Shown: positions 33,707-47,272 of the stretch, piece after piece | Layout: each line of letters starts with the position of its first letter | How positions within the stretch are numbered: the stretch's first letter is position 1 | Assembly: GCA_013399015.1 (NCBI GenBank) | Contig: VWZX01002271.1 | Coordinates: forward strand, 1,736,001 to 1,800,000 | Direction of reading: 5' to 3' | DNA length: 64,000 nt | Source of the DNA: Galbula dea | Lineage: Eukaryota > Chordata > Aves > Piciformes > Galbulidae | Made by a program: the position numbers and the translations under genes | Notes under the pieces: generated by a model | Databases searched by the model: none | Told to the model about the DNA's origin: nothing | What the model saw: only the letters and a program-made list of their open reading frames with translations

Positions 33707-34468
33707 CCATTTAACAATTCCAACATAATTTGTTCCATTCCATCAGATGGAACTGGTCTCTGTTATATTCCATAATACAGCAGAGCTTAAAACTGGTCAT
33801 TTTGCCATTGGTTTTGTAGAGTTAGGGTTTTCCCTTTCACATGTCTCTGTGGCCCCACAGATTTCAAGTGCATGGAGAGATGATGTAGGAAACATTTTTT
33901 TTCCATTGCTTAGAAAAGTGACTTCTAAGTAGCCTTGATGCATGCACCCAGGAAGCATTTTGCAGTCTGAAAATGGCATGACTAGTCCCAGCACATCCTT
34001 GAATGGATGGATGTTTATTGTTAAATGTAGCTGGGAACAAAAAGCCATACACTTAGTCTCTTATTGTCCAATAAGATTCAGTAAGCTTCCCCTGAAATTT
34101 AAATCTCTTCTGTCAGAGTGGCCTTTTGCTGCATTTCCAGTGCAGTTATCCTGTAAAGCACATGTGGTTTACTGAAATTAATTTTACTATCTCTATTATA
34201 CCTTTTATCACCATTATTAAGGCTCTGGTACTTGTAATATTTGAGTTAGTCATTGCCTGTCCTCCTCTCCTTAGTGCACAATTGCACTGTGCTAGATCAG
34301 ATCCCTCAGTGTGAAGTCTAAGTGTAACTCAAATGGCATTGCTGTGCATGAAGAAAAGGCCTAGTAATTATCCAAGTGAGCATGTTGAGCATGGAGACCA
34401 GGATGTGTGGGCCAGCAGGTGAAGTGAGCTCTGAGCCAAGCTTGCAGGTGTAATCCTTGCTGCTGTCA
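33707..34468. other. Unrecognised non-coding stretch
   Basis: No feature recognised. Confidence 0.35.
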
Positions 34469-35112
34469 GATCACAGACTGGGTTGGGCTGGAAAAGTCCT
34501 TTAAAACTTATCTAGTCCAAATCTATTCAGCCAGCAGGGACACCTGCATCTAGATCAGGTTGCTCAGAACCCCAAACAACCTGACCTGGAATGGTTCCAG
34601 GGATGGGACATCTCCCAGCTCTCTGGGCAACCTAGGACAGGCTCTCACCACCCTCAGAGTAAAATGTTTCTTCCTTCTAGCCAGTCTAAATCTCCCTCTT
34701 TAACTTTAAAGCCATGACTCCTTGTGAAATCACAACAGGTCCTGCTAAACAATCTGTCCCCATCTTTCTTACAGATCCCTTTAAGTTGTAAAAGGCTGCA
34801 GTGAGGTCTCCCTGGAGCCTTCTCTCTTCCAGGCTGAGCAACCCCAACTCTCTCAGCCTGTCCTCACAGCAGAGATGTTCCAGCCCTTGGATCATTTTTG
34901 TGACCTCCTCTGGACCTGCTCCTACAGCTCCATGTCTGTGCTGTGCTGAGGACTCCAGAGCTGGCCCCAGCACTGCAGGTGAGGTCTCCCCAGACCATAG
35001 CAGAGAAGCCAAATCATCTCCACTGACCTGCTGGCCACACTTCCCTTGATGCAGCCCAGGATGTGATTGTCCTTTTGGGCTGAGTGTGCTCTTTGCCAGC
35101 TCATGTCCAGCC
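34469..35112 (-). repeat. CR1 LINE 3' fragment (GCAGTCAGCAGGGACATC group)
   Basis: Antisense CR1 of about 0.64 kb: GATCACAGACTGGGTTGGG, GGACACCTGCATCTAGATC, ACAACCTGACCTGGAATGG, AGCAACCCCAACTCTCTCAG and CACACTTCCCTTGATGCAGC. It is a near copy of 23835-24375 but reaches further 5'. The 153-codon minus-strand frame is the CR1 tail in a shifted frame. Confidence 0.95.
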
Positions 35113-38100
35113 TCTGCTGTTGCCAGAAGACACTTGTATTGCAACACCTCCCTGTGGGACTCAGGGTAGTAAGTCTCTTGACTAGCCTAAGTAAATCAGG
35201 CTTGGATGCTGGTGCTATTAACCTTACTTAAATTCTGGAGCTAATAACTTCACTGAGGATGCAACAGTGAATCTTCTGGAGGTGAGTGGGTGAAGCCAGT
35301 CCATGCAGGTGGCACTAAAGGAACACAATGCTTTATCAAATGCCCTATTCCTTATTCCCTGGCTACTTTCCCTGCAGAATTCTCCTCTAGTCTCTCTGCC
35401 TCATTGATTCACTGTTGATTTGCAAATCCTATTTGAATACATATTTCTCCTTCAGTGGTTATAAGTTCTAATTTCTTTTTTTCACTCTGCCATTATTTTA
35501 ACTCTATAACTGCATTATACAACTCTGTAAATCACTGTGGGAAATAATTCCTGTGAATTATATGCTGTGGAACAAAGGTAAATTGCACCAAACTGCATGA
35601 ATAACTTCTCTGTAAATTCCTGGGACCACACTCTTTAAGTGGATCAGACACTGGGCAAGAGAAAATGTTGTATAAAGTACTTCATTGGTGGGAAACTAAC
35701 TCAGAGTCAGTGTTTGCCTGTACCTAAAGCTTGATGGGTTATGTCTGAATGTCTTGTAAATATGAGTAAAGGTTTTGCTCTCAGAATGCCCAAAGATGTA
35801 ACTTGGTGCCATGTCTTTCATTTGAAGACTTACAGCATTAAATAAGTGATAAGCAAGGGTGGAAGCATCTCTTTCATAGCACATTGTGGCTATTGTATGT
35901 TGTGGAGGTAGATTTTCAAGGTATTATTTATTGCCAGTTGGAAATGAATCTTCATTTAGCCTTGTTAATAGATGTCTTCTAGTGCATGACCTGTAAATAC
36001 TTCAGAGCTTGGGCTCTGCTCTGTGCAGTGCTCAGAGACTGGTTGCAATGGGCAGCAGGATGCACCTGGCTCCACAGCATGTAGCATTGCAGTTGGGTCC
36101 TCTCAAGTGTTTTATTGATCAACAGCATGTGCACATCTGTAAACACTGCAGATTAATATGCAAACACTCCTCTTGTGTGGAGGGAGGGAGGCTGCTTTAA
36201 AAGAGTTAATTTTCAAGTTCAAATTGACATGCATCTATTGAACTAAATAGGTCAATTGTATGTTCAATCTGAGAGATGATGTCTGTGACTAGAGTAAGGA
36301 AGAATTATGGACTGAGAAGGTTCACAGCAACACCTTTCTAGTCTTCTCCATGGATATTTTGGGGGCTTAGCCTTTGTATGATGATGGTAAAATGTGTTAA
36401 GCTCCAATTATGAAGAGCTAAAGTAAAGAACCTCATGATGACCCTGGATGCTGCTTTATGCAGGAACCATTGAATGCATTCAGCTCTTGGTGGCCATCAT
36501 CAGCACTTGGTGGCCACTCAGTTGTCCTGATTCCTTACTGACAAGCTTTACACCAGAAAACATGTGATATATTTTGTCTCTTCTACTAAATGTTCTATAG
36601 ATTTGCTTGGCTTTTATGGGGGAACTTAACCTGCCTCTTCGAGCAGGTAAAAGATCATAAGTCTATGTGCAAGAAGATGCAGACAAGGTTTTCAGGGCAC
36701 TAGTCAAAAGTAAAAAGAAGGCTGTCACTGCAGCCATGGGCTGGCCTAGCCTCCAGCAATTTCCAGCTCTAGGCTTTCCCAGTCCTTTAGCCTTTCTTTT
36801 AAAGCTCCCCTTGGCTACAGGACAGCCAGGTTTTATTTCCTTTTCTCATGCACCTTGATCTTGACCCAGAAAGACAATTATTTAAAATTCCAAGGACCAG
36901 TTAATCTTTGACATCCTCATGGCAGACAGAGCAAATCAGATACCTGAATAATGGAGACATCTACCTTGTTGGAAATGTTCTGAGATCAAAAGAGTAGAGA
37001 GGTGAGTGGGAAAGCAGTAAAAATTTATGGAGCTATTTCTGCAGCTGAGATGTCTTCAACAGGGGCTGGTCCCTCAGGAAACACATCTGGAGGTTTCCTC
37101 TGTTGTGACTTTCTCACAGTCTTGATCATGGCTTATCTTGAGTGAAAATTCAAGCCAGACTGTTTTGGTGAGGGTGATTTTCCAGCTGGAATTGACATTA
37201 ATCCACGTCACAAAACATTGCATGGACAAGGACATTAGCACAGACAAGGAGTTGATTCCTTGTCTGCTGGACAACCTCTGTGTTAGTCTGATCACAGCAC
37301 TGGATTACAAAGAAGAATTCTCTCTCTTAGTTCTCCTTTTATGGATGACTCCACTTTTTACCTCTTTTTAAATTTTTTCCCCATTTATAGACTACATTGA
37401 AGGCTGTGTTTGATCACCAGAAGTTAAATATTAAAGAGGGAAAAGAAGATTAATTTCAAAAGCAGCTGGTTCCTAGCATTTATGCCAAACTGGCAGCAAG
37501 TCAGTTTTCCTCAGACTCTGCAGCCCTTTATTGATATGCAGGTGAGCAACAAATGGAAATAAATAACAGAAAGAAAACTACATTAGCTGTGGCTTTTTCT
37601 GAGGGAATAACATGGCCTTTTCTTACCAGCTAATAAAGGAATGAAGGCAAAGGATGGTGAAGTTCTGGGATTCATTTCTGGGTCCACATGGGTCACTGAT
37701 TTACATGCCATGTTGCATCTGCTCATTGAATTAAAGCCATTTTTGCAGGGAATACTGCAAGGTAGTGGACTAAAGAGCAAGCAATTATCAACAGGGATTG
37801 TTCTGGGCAAGGCAACAAGATATTTAAGTTAGAAAACATGTGAAATGTGCCATTAATGGAGGGACCTAATAGTTCTGTGGTTCTAAAAGCCATAGTCAGT
37901 GTGAGGAGGGGAAGTAATAAGTCTTTAATAAATAATAAATAGACACTGCTCATTCTCTGCTGTGCTGCTGCTGATACAGTTTGATAAGCATTGGACACAG
38001 CCCTGAATTCACTGCATTCCATATGAGTTTTGAGTCTTTCAGGGCTTTCACTTAAATATTCATTAAGAAATAACCATTCCAGGCAGAGCTCCAACCAGCT

Positions 38101-39820
38101 GGCACTTTGGCTACCAAGCCTTTCAGAAAGAGGATTTTAAGGGCTTTCACATGTTTACAAACCTACCACTCTTGATATGTGTGAACTTTCTTTCCCTCCT
38201 CCTCCCAGTCCAACCTGTGCCTAAAAATATCAGACAGTTAATCCTAAAATATACTGATGTGTTTTGAAGTGTGGCTTCAAAACCACTTCTGCTGTGAAAG
38301 CAGCCTGGGGAATGAGTGCACCCAATTTCTGATGCAATGGACAGAAAGTGCATGCAGAAAGCTCCTTGGAAGATCCTGGCAAGTAGAAAATAGAAACCTT
38401 GGGTTGTAGCTGTGGAAGATGATGAGCCATTCTTCTGAAAACACCCCAGGGATGTCAACCCAGCACTTCCTCTGCTGCCACAGGGCTTTAACACACCCAC
38501 CTGGTGCACACTCAGGTTCAGGGGAGAGCTGTAGGGTGAGGTTCTGGTGGATCCAATGGCTCCTTTTTAGGTGATCTTCACTCTCTCAGCAGAAATATCA
38601 GAGACACTCTTGCTAATACACTCTACATAGAGGAGTACTATCACCTGCTTTTAAGCAGTCTTGATCTTGTTCCATTTGTCACTGGAGGTTGCATCTGTCC
38701 TCTGAGCACCACTGAACATCTCAAGATGAGTTGTTTATGAAGTATGATCCCCCAAGATCCTTCCCTAGCTCAGAAAGGCATTATTCATATTTAACAACGT
38801 GGAGACAGAGCTAATGTCTAATGCAGACAGTTAAATAGGTTACAAATGTGCTGCCAGCTGCAGCCTTTAAAGTGCTTTACTGTGTCACTGCTGTCCTAGG
38901 CTAGTGTCAGACAGGTCTCAGAAGGAAGAGAAGTCTTCTCTTTAGCTTTCATTGTCCTTTAGACTGGAAAGTGTTTTGTTCCATTTCTGTCAAACACTGA
39001 CAGCTGTTCTTCCCACAGTCCTTCCAAATAGTTTTGAACATCTTCACCATTCTCCTCCCTGGTTCTTTCTTTTTAAGTCTTAATCTTAACTGGGATCCAT
39101 GTAGATGTGTATTTAGTTGGTTGTATTGAGCAACAGCAGAAGAGAATTTTGCCTTCCATGTTGGCACACTCAGGAGAGGACTCCAGGGCAGGTAGCTCTG
39201 TGAAGACCCTTCCTAAACACAAGCAATTTCCCTTTAAATCCTTTATTTTGGAGGTGGGTAGAGATTCATGGAATCATTGCCATCTGTATGCTTCTGTGCT
39301 GGCATGAATTGAGCTCCTCTGCTAGGTAACTTTTTCCCATGGGAGCCTTTTGAACAGAATTTTCTAGTTCAAAAGCTCTGCAGGAATCTAATGCATCTCA
39401 GCTACCCTGTGCAGGGAGCCCTCTGAGCTGCTGAGGAGTTTGCTGAAACCAGCCTCAGTCTCTAATTACAGTGAGGCTTTGTGTGAGGTGGATCTCCATT
39501 CCCATGGGATCCCTTGAGCAGATGGGAGGGAGGTGAGTGCTCCTCTTCTTGGCTTCTTTGCCTCCTGACATTTCTTTGAGGTTTTTTTTTGGGTTTTACC
39601 TACCCTTTAGACTAACTAACCCCTTCTATGCTTTTTTCTGTTCTGTTTCCAAGCTAGTAATTTAGGTCAAGATATAATTTACTGGAATAAGCACTTGCAG
39701 GAGACCTTTCTGGGGTGCTGCTAGCACCCATAGGCATGGCCATCTACTCACCTGAGGTCCTTATGTTCCCCATAGATTGTCAGAAATGGTGACTCACTTG
39801 GACTGTAGATGGACAGGCAA
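35113..39820. other. 4.7-kb stretch with no recognised feature
   Basis: I see no CR1, LTR, RNA gene or exon. The overlapping frames at 37723-38094 and 38147-38509 (minus) have no motif. Together with 7820-12615 and 49888-53848 it is among the largest repeat-poor blocks here. Confidence 0.45.
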
Positions 39821-40228
39821 AATCCAGCCTGGTGGGGTTGGAAGGGACCTCTGGGGATCATCCAATCCAATCCCCCTGCTAAAGCAGGGTCACCCACAGC
39901 AGCTTGCCTAGGTTGATCTCCAGCTGGGCTTGGAATCTCTCCACACAAAGAGACTCCACAGCCTCTCTGGGCAGCCTGGGCCAGGGCTCCAACACCCTCA
40001 CAACAAACAACTTTCTCCTCCTGCTCAGCTGGAACCTCCTGGCTTCCAGTTTGTGCCCAGTGCCCCTTGGGCTGTCCCTGGGCACCACTGAGCAGAGTCT
40101 GGCCCCAGCCTTTTGCCCCCAGCCTTTAGCTCTTGCTCAGCATTGAATAGATGGTCTCTGGGGCTGCTCTTCTCCAGGCTAAGCAGCCCCAGGGCTTACT
40201 CTCAGCCTTTACTCCTCACAGAGAAGCT
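39821..40228 (-). repeat. CR1 LINE 3' fragment (GCTGGGATTCT-ending group)
   Basis: Antisense CR1: AATCCAGCCTGGTGGGGTTG, GGGACCTCTGGGGATCATCC, CAGGGTCACCCACAGCAGC, CTCACAACAAACAACTTTC and CTTCTCCAGGCTAAGCAGCC. Close to 47273 and 17267. Confidence 0.94.
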
Positions 40229-43130
40229 CCCAACCTTCACACCTCCAAGCAGACCTTCATAGTCAGTACAAGGTCCACTTATCTGAACTACAGAATGCAG
40301 TCCTGACCTTCTGTTGGAGAAGAAAAATTATGATACTATACAGAAATACTATTTGAAATTGATTGGCTTTGCTGAACAGTCTAGAAAGGTGTTAATGAGG
40401 ACAACATAATTAGACAACATAACATTAACAGAGGGTGAAACAGTGAAATAAAGGGAAGATGTAACAAAGAAAATGGAAATGTGTTTTTATTTTCACTTTT
40501 TTTCTTCAAAGAGCTGATTCCCCATGAACCCATCCCAAAATCCAGTAACTCCTATGGGAATTAGAGGCATCCTCTGTTTTCTTTGACCAGTACTTTGAGC
40601 AGTGTGCTTCATGCTAATTTGCAAGAAATGGTTTAACTCTCTTCTCTGAGTTCCATTTTTCTGCCAAAACTTGATCAAATCTGCCCACATTTATCAATAA
40701 GATTTTCCTCCTAATCAATCATAGAGATATTCCTGTGTAAGGAGGAGGTTCACTGTGGGGTGATATATGCCACTCAATAAAAGCTTTACAAGTAGCTTTA
40801 AGGATCAAGCAGCTTTAAAGATCTTGTTATCTGATAACTATTGTGGTGTTGTGTCAGAATTAGAACATAAAATCATTTAATTACCCTATTCTGGATGTTC
40901 AGCACCTCAGGATGTTTTCCCCTTTCCCCTTGATGGTATTGGCACCTCCTCAGGCAGAAGATGAATAGTAAAATATTCCTGTCAGAGGTGAGAATCCTCC
41001 AGTGAGGAAGAGAGGTTTGAGTGTGTGTGTGGGGAGGGTGGGGGGAATGGAAAAGATGAAGTAGAATTTGCTTTCTCACTTTCTTTGAGTTTGTCTTTTT
41101 CAAAGCTAACTAATTGATCAGGCAGAATTCTTGCAGGCAAGGAAGAATATTTATGGGAAGCAAATTTTCACCTCCAACATGAATATTTAGCCTGGCAAGC
41201 TGAATGGATCAGGGAGTTCTGTTTGCTTGCTTGGGTTCTTTTTCTGTTACCAACACATCACAAATATTTCACTGCAGCTTCAACATCTGCATGTGCAGCA
41301 GAACTGAGCCCCACAGTGACATGGGATAACAAATGTTAGCATTTCAACTGCTCAGAAACCATGGATGTGGCTCAGTAATTACACACAGATACTGGCTGGT
41401 AAATCATATATTTAATAACTTTTATATGACCCAGGAAATGTGGCAGGGGAAGAGGATTGTTCATATGCTACTGATGGTAATCAAATTCATTATGATTATT
41501 TTTTTCCCTCCAATAATGACTGGTTTCTTTCACACACAGCTCCTATGGCTCTCCCTATTTATCCCAACTGTCTCTGTTAATTAAAATCATTATTTTTTGA
41601 CCCAGTACAAATAGATTTCATGCTCATTTAGTAGCTTTAAAAAAAAAATGTATAAAGAAAGGAGCAAAATCTCTGGCTGGTCCTTCAAGTAGTGGCTGGA
41701 GAGAGGGAAGCTGATGTGGAGGAAAATGAGTGGTTTGGATTTGAGTAAAGGAAGGGAAAATGGACTGGTAACAACTCCAGCTGCTGCTGCTCTCTGCCTG
41801 GGGTTTCTCTTTTTTTTTTTTTGTGGAGGTGCTTGTTTTATTTTAACTGCTGCCAGAAAAGATCCCTTCTGGGAGCTGGATTCTTTGACATTTCAGGGGT
41901 GATAAAAAGGATGCACTTGGTCAGAAGAAGTCTAATGCTTTTCTGGGTCCACCCTGGCCTCCTGCTGCTGCCAAAATACTTAGCTCACAGGAAGAGATTT
42001 TTATGTGGGTTTTTTTTTTTTACCCCTGACAGCTTTGAGGATTTTGTCTGTCTGATTTTTGACAAAGTCAGGATCAATGTTCCACCAGACTTGCTTATGT
42101 CTTAGAGCCTTCTCTTGGGAATTCTCTTGCCTCTATCAAGGTGGAGAAATTCTTTTTATAGATAAGCAACAAAAACCTTAGGCAATGTTTTTTACCTTAG
42201 CAAAAAAAAAAAAAATAACTGTATCAGTCTTCTACCACACAGGGGATGGTCAGAATTCACAGGCTTGTCATAGATTATCCAATATTTTCATTAGGGTTTG
42301 AGTAGTGTCCCTCATCATCTTTTTTGACCTCTACAGAGGTAAGGAGAATGATCTTTTAATTTAGTTTTTCCTTTCTGCTGTCTACTTTAAGGTATTGATT
42401 CTTGATTATTAGTACTGCAACCTTTAATGTACTTCATCCTTTTCTTGTTTTTCTGATGCTTTACTCAGACCTCATCATTTCATTTGCTCCATCAGGATGC
42501 CTTTTATTTAGACTCCTGGTTTCTTAGGGCTTTGTCCACTCAGGTGTTCAATAGCTCCAAGACCTTACAACCTCTGTGGTTGTTGTGCTTGTGCTTGGGT
42601 ATCTTCACTGCCAGTGAACCTCAGAATATCCTGACTCTGCTCAGTGTTACTGCAGGGATGGCACCTCTCCAAGCCCTGCTTTGGAACCCCATGGACACAA
42701 TTAGCACCACACATTTTTAAGCTCTTCCATTTCCTACAGGCATTAGGAGTTTGAAAGACAGCCTTCTGGAGAACTGATGACCTCTGCAGTCCAGAAGTCT
42801 TCATTCAATTATGTGTTTCTGGCTTTGTAGGAGCTGCCAGGAGCTTAGACATCTGCTTTTCAGGCATGATACCACTGCTTTCCCCTGGGATGCTTTACCT
42901 GGTAACAGGATTTTCTTCTTGCTCATCCAATCCCCTGGTTAAAGTACCTGAAGACTTCCACCCTGAGGAACACATCATAACCCCCAAAGCTGGTATCATT
43001 TATAATTGTCTGTTCTACAGAAACGCTAAAGGGCCATGAAATGATGTGTCAACTCTCTTGCACTAGCAGCTAGGCACATACAATCCTAACTGACCTGTGA
43101 GAGAATTTAGGAAAGGATGTAAGGAAAGGA
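40229..43130. other. Unrecognised non-coding stretch
   Basis: Includes a GT-rich then G-rich tract near 41018-41045 and poly-A or poly-T tracts near 41640, 41810, 42010 and 42200. No gene or repeat family recognised. Confidence 0.4.
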
Positions 43131-43567
43131 TCTATGAAGGGGATTAGGGGACTAGAATATCTCTCTTATGGCAAAAGGCTGAGAGAGCTGGGGCTGCTTA
43201 GCCTGGAGAGGAGAAGAAGAAGAGGGGATCTTATCAATGCTTATCAATACTTCATGGGTGGGGGTCAGGAGGATGGGGTCAGGCTTTTGTCAGTGGTGCC
43301 CAAGGACAGGGCAAGAGGGAACAAGCACAAACTGGAACAGAGGAAGTTCCATCAAAAGATCAGGAGGAACTTCTTACTATGAAAGTGTTGGAGCACTGGA
43401 ACAGGCTGCCTAGGGAGGTGGTGGAGTCTCCATGTCTAGAGACATTCAAAACCTGCCTGGACACCATCCTGTGCAACCTGCTCTAGGAGAACCTATTTGA
43501 GAGGGAGGTTGGACTAGATGACCTCCAGACATCCCTTCCAACCCCTGATATTCTGTGATTCTGTGAT
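43131..43567 (+). repeat. CR1 LINE 3' fragment (ATTCTGTGATTCTG group)
   Basis: Sense CR1: GAGAGAGCTGGGGCTGCTTAG, CAGGAGGATGGGGTCAGGC, GATCAGGAGGAACTTCTTA, CACTGGAACAGGCTGCCTAGG, GAGGTTGGACTAGATGACC and ATTCTGTGATTCTGTGA. It is the same group as 6060 but with one copy of the block duplicated there. Confidence 0.94.
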
Positions 43568-45071
43568 CTGGAAGGACTGGAAGAGTAAGGCAAACAGCAC
43601 TGCCCATGTACTCTGGTGGCCTTGCAGTGCCCTTGGGTCAATATACTGCTGCTATATTATTTTTATGTTAGATATACAGATAAATACTTGTCAAGAGTTC
43701 TCATTTTTAGCTTTATTCAGGAATTGTCACAACTGAATAAGCACCTTTTCCTATGGCATCCTCAGAAGGGATTTAAACAGGAGAAGACTGTAGCAGATCT
43801 CTGAGCCCACCCAGGAATTATTGTAACTCCCTACTGACAGCCCTGGAAGGATCCATCCCACTTCTTCTAATGAGCATCCTGTGCTGTGCCTCAAGATGGA
43901 AACATCTGCCAAATGTTGACTCCTATTCAATCCAACCACCTCAGCATGTTCCCAGTTAAGCCTGAGCATGCAGGATTCAGGTTCTGCCTTGGGAATTCTG
44001 GAGATGAAGCCACAGTTGAGAATCAGCCTGTTCCCACAACTTGTTTTTAGGATACCTCTTTATTTTTCCCTCTGGGAAGCAGAGGAGCCAAAGGTCAGTG
44101 GAGGAGGTTGATCCTCTCATGCAGCTGCATGTGCTTCTTGCTTTGAGTGTCTCAGAGGTGCACACAAATATTGAGTTGTCCAAGAGTGCAGATGACTTTG
44201 CCATGGGGTTTAAGTATGTGGTGCTGTGTTTCTACTAGAAATGGTTTAAAATGCCTATTACTAGTTCCCAGCCTGGCTCTTGAACATTGAACTGCAACTG
44301 AAAACCTGTGCTTTGACTTTCATAGATGTGACACAGCCCATGGAAAGATGTGTTTTTTATCTTGGATAAATACATCTGCCTTTGTTCCTTATAGTTGCAA
44401 TCTCTGCTCACTAGAGTGCCTAAGAGAAAACCCATAATAATCAGCTGTGTAACAGTGATTTTATAGTACAAATTGGCTTGCTGGGACTGTGAAAGCATTT
44501 TGATTGTTGTTTTCTCAGTGGAATAGATGGACATGACATCTGGAATGACAGTCAGGAATAGATTCTGAACTGCCACTTTCATCTCTTAATTAGCACAAGT
44601 AATTCTTTTGAACAAAATATGGTTATCATCAAGTTCCTTCAGTCCCAGGGAGATTAAAGAGTGCTTGAATTTCACTTTTCTTTTTTGTCCCAGGAGTGGG
44701 ATAATCCCTGTAATTACACCATATTATCCACTGTTGTTCCTGTATCATCTCTAGAGGTACTGGGATCTTCTGCAGATCAGTTTGAATACAGAAACAAGCC
44801 TTGCCAACGCCCTTCTCATTCAACAGCTGAAGACTGCTCCAGTGGAGCTGGTTACTTGGATCTCAAACTCCTCTCATTGCTTCTTAAATATATGAAAATG
44901 CTGCTTAATCCTGGAGTTTAACCTCACTGTAGTCAAAAGATTATAAACATTGGGATTTCAGCCTGTATAAGTTAAAAATGGAGCTATTAGTTACTCCCAT
45001 TCATGAACCTAGCGGTGCCTGTTAAGAACTTGTACAGTTAAAATATTGCCCATAGAAGCCTTCAGTTGGGA
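43568..45071. other. Unrecognised non-coding stretch
   Basis: No recognised feature. The 115-codon minus-strand frame at 44235-44582 has no motif. Confidence 0.4.
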
Positions 45072-45197
45072 AATCACAGACTGTTTTGGGTGGGAAGAGA
45101 CCTTTCAAGGTCATCTAGTCCAACCTTCCTGCAGTCAGCAGGAGGACATCTGCATCTAGATCAGGTTGCTGAGAGCCCCAGACAACCTGACCTTTCC
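45072..45197 (-). repeat. CR1 3' fragment (GCAGTCAGCAGGGACATC group)
   Basis: Antisense tail: AATCACAGACTGTTTTGGG, GGTCATCTAGTCCAACCTTC, CATCTGCATCTAGATCAGG and CCCCAGACAACCTGACC. Confidence 0.9.
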
Positions 45198-45931
45198 ATG
45201 ACGACAGCATGTATCTTCTAAATGCAGGGAGAAGGTTCACACTTCTCCCCAGTGTGGTGGCAATCCATGACAAGCACCTTCTGACAGGAACTGTGTGCCT
45301 CAGGAACGTTTTGGCACTCTGAAATTGGATTTCACTTGTGACGTGTCCTGCACACGTGTGAAAACCCAAATCTTGCCAAAGGCAGAATTGAACAGTACCA
45401 AGAATTGGGAAACCTGTGGGAGGGAGGGATGTTGGGGAGGGAGTGCAAGTGAGGAATCTGGAGCAGAGCTGGAGATGTGGAAAGCAGGCTGGAATTACTT
45501 TATCTCCCAGCATTTTATCTAGTGCCATTGTGGAGGATGCACACCCAGCACCAATGCACATAGCAGATATATGATTATTTTGGAAGCAGTGGTGGTTTCT
45601 TTTTTTTTGCAGGGCATGTTTAGGGGATTAAAGTCTGTGAATCCTCTTTAGCTGCTCTGGGGATCACAGATTTCAGAGGACTTCTGTAATTGCTCAAAGC
45701 CTGTGGTCAAATGCCAAATATATGAGCTAAGGAAGGTGTCAAAAAAGACTGTGGTGGCTGTTTAGGAAGACAGGTTATCAGGGCAGAGTCAAGAAGCTCT
45801 GATAAATCATGTCACTACTTGAAGGGACATACCATGGCATGCTGGTCTCCTCCAAACAGACTGAAATCCTGCCCTGGAGATGGTAGCAATTAGTGATGGA
45901 CTGGGGCTTGGACATCCTCTGCTTGGTGCTA
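45198..45931. other. Unrecognised non-coding stretch
   Basis: The 148-codon minus-strand frame (45115-45561) begins inside the CR1 tail and has no motif, so it is not called. Confidence 0.4.
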
Positions 45932-46450
45932 ACAGGGGTGAGGCCACACCTTGAGCATCATGTTCAGTTTTGGGCTCCTCACTCCAAGAAGGACATTGAG
46001 GTGCTGGAGTGTGTCTAGAGAAGGGCAAGGAAGCTGGTGAAGGGTCTAGAGCACAAGTGTTGTGAGGAGCAGCTGAAGGAACTGGGGTTGGTTATCCTGG
46101 AGAAGAGGAGGCTCAGGGGAGACCTTCTGGCTTCCTACAACTCCCTGAAAGGAGACTGGGTCCAGGTGGGGGTTGCTCTCTTTTCTCAGGTGGTGAGTGA
46201 TAGGACTAAAGGAAATGGCTTCAAGTTCCACCTGCTAAGGTTCAGATTAGATATTAGGAAGAATTTCCTCCCCAAGAGGGTTATCCAGCATTGGAACAGG
46301 CTGTCCAGGGAGGTGGTGGAATCACCAAAGAACATGTGGATGTGTTAGTGAGGGCCATGGTTTAGTGGTGAGCATGGGAGTGTTGGGTGGATGGTTGGAC
46401 TTGATGATCTCAGAGGTCTTTTCCAACCATAAAGATTCTATGAGTCTATG
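45932..46450 (+). repeat. CR1 LINE 3' fragment (older group)
   Basis: Sense CR1: GGTGAGGCCACACCTTGAG, GTTTTGGGCTCCTCACTCC, GGAGAAGAGGAGGCTCAGGG, TTGGAACAGGCTGTCCAGG and GGTTGGACTTGATGATCTC, ending AAAGATTCTATGAGTCTATG. It has the GGACTTGATGATCT tail like the copy at 1420. Confidence 0.93.
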
Positions 46451-47272
46451 CTAGGAAAGCAGCAGCTGTTCCTTTGCTCCATGCCATTTTGCAGGGGAAG
46501 GGATGGATTGCTTTTAGTGGCTGCAGGAATGTTGGAGCATCCTTCCCATGGCAGAGATGGATAAACTAACACTTTCCACCCTCTGGTCTGCTGAGCTGCT
46601 CTCTCCCTGTTGCTAATACACACATGGGTTTGGAGGGAAGTTATCAGGTGCAGGGGAAGGACAAGAAGATCATCTCAGAAACAGGCTTGATCTGTGCTAT
46701 CAAATTAGTGAGGCTTCAGGCTGGAAATCTGACAGCAAATGTGCCAACTCCAAAGGCAGTCTATAAGTAAACTCAACCTATTAAAATAAATGGGCTAGAA
46801 GTCTGTTAATGTAACATGCATTGGAGGATCTCCACAGACCTAGCTTTTTATACTGGCTGTTCTTTTTTCAGCAGTCTCTTCTCTTAATCAGCCCATTCTG
46901 GAGCTGCTGTGGATCCAATCCAGTTGTCACACAACTCATTAGCATTAATCAGGTCTTGGGCCAGGGATTAACTTCCTCCATAGACTGCAGGTCTGCTGTG
47001 CTAATTTAATTTAAAACCCAAGCAGTGCTGCAGGGAAACTTTTCTGAGAGTTCCCACTGCATGTCTGGGATGAAGCTTGGGGATTAGTCATGGGTTTGAG
47101 GGCTTCATTGTTATCCTGCAGCAGCAGTAGCCTTGCATGAAGGATTGCAGCAAAGGTGCAGGAGAAAGTGTTTGCAGGGGTTTCTCTCATGGGGGTTCAA
47201 GGGTAAATCAACTCATCAAGGATCAGGGAATTCTGATGTTGGAATGTGCTGTCCTCTGCTTATCACCCTTAT
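46451..47272. other. Unrecognised non-coding stretch
   Basis: No feature recognised. Confidence 0.35.
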
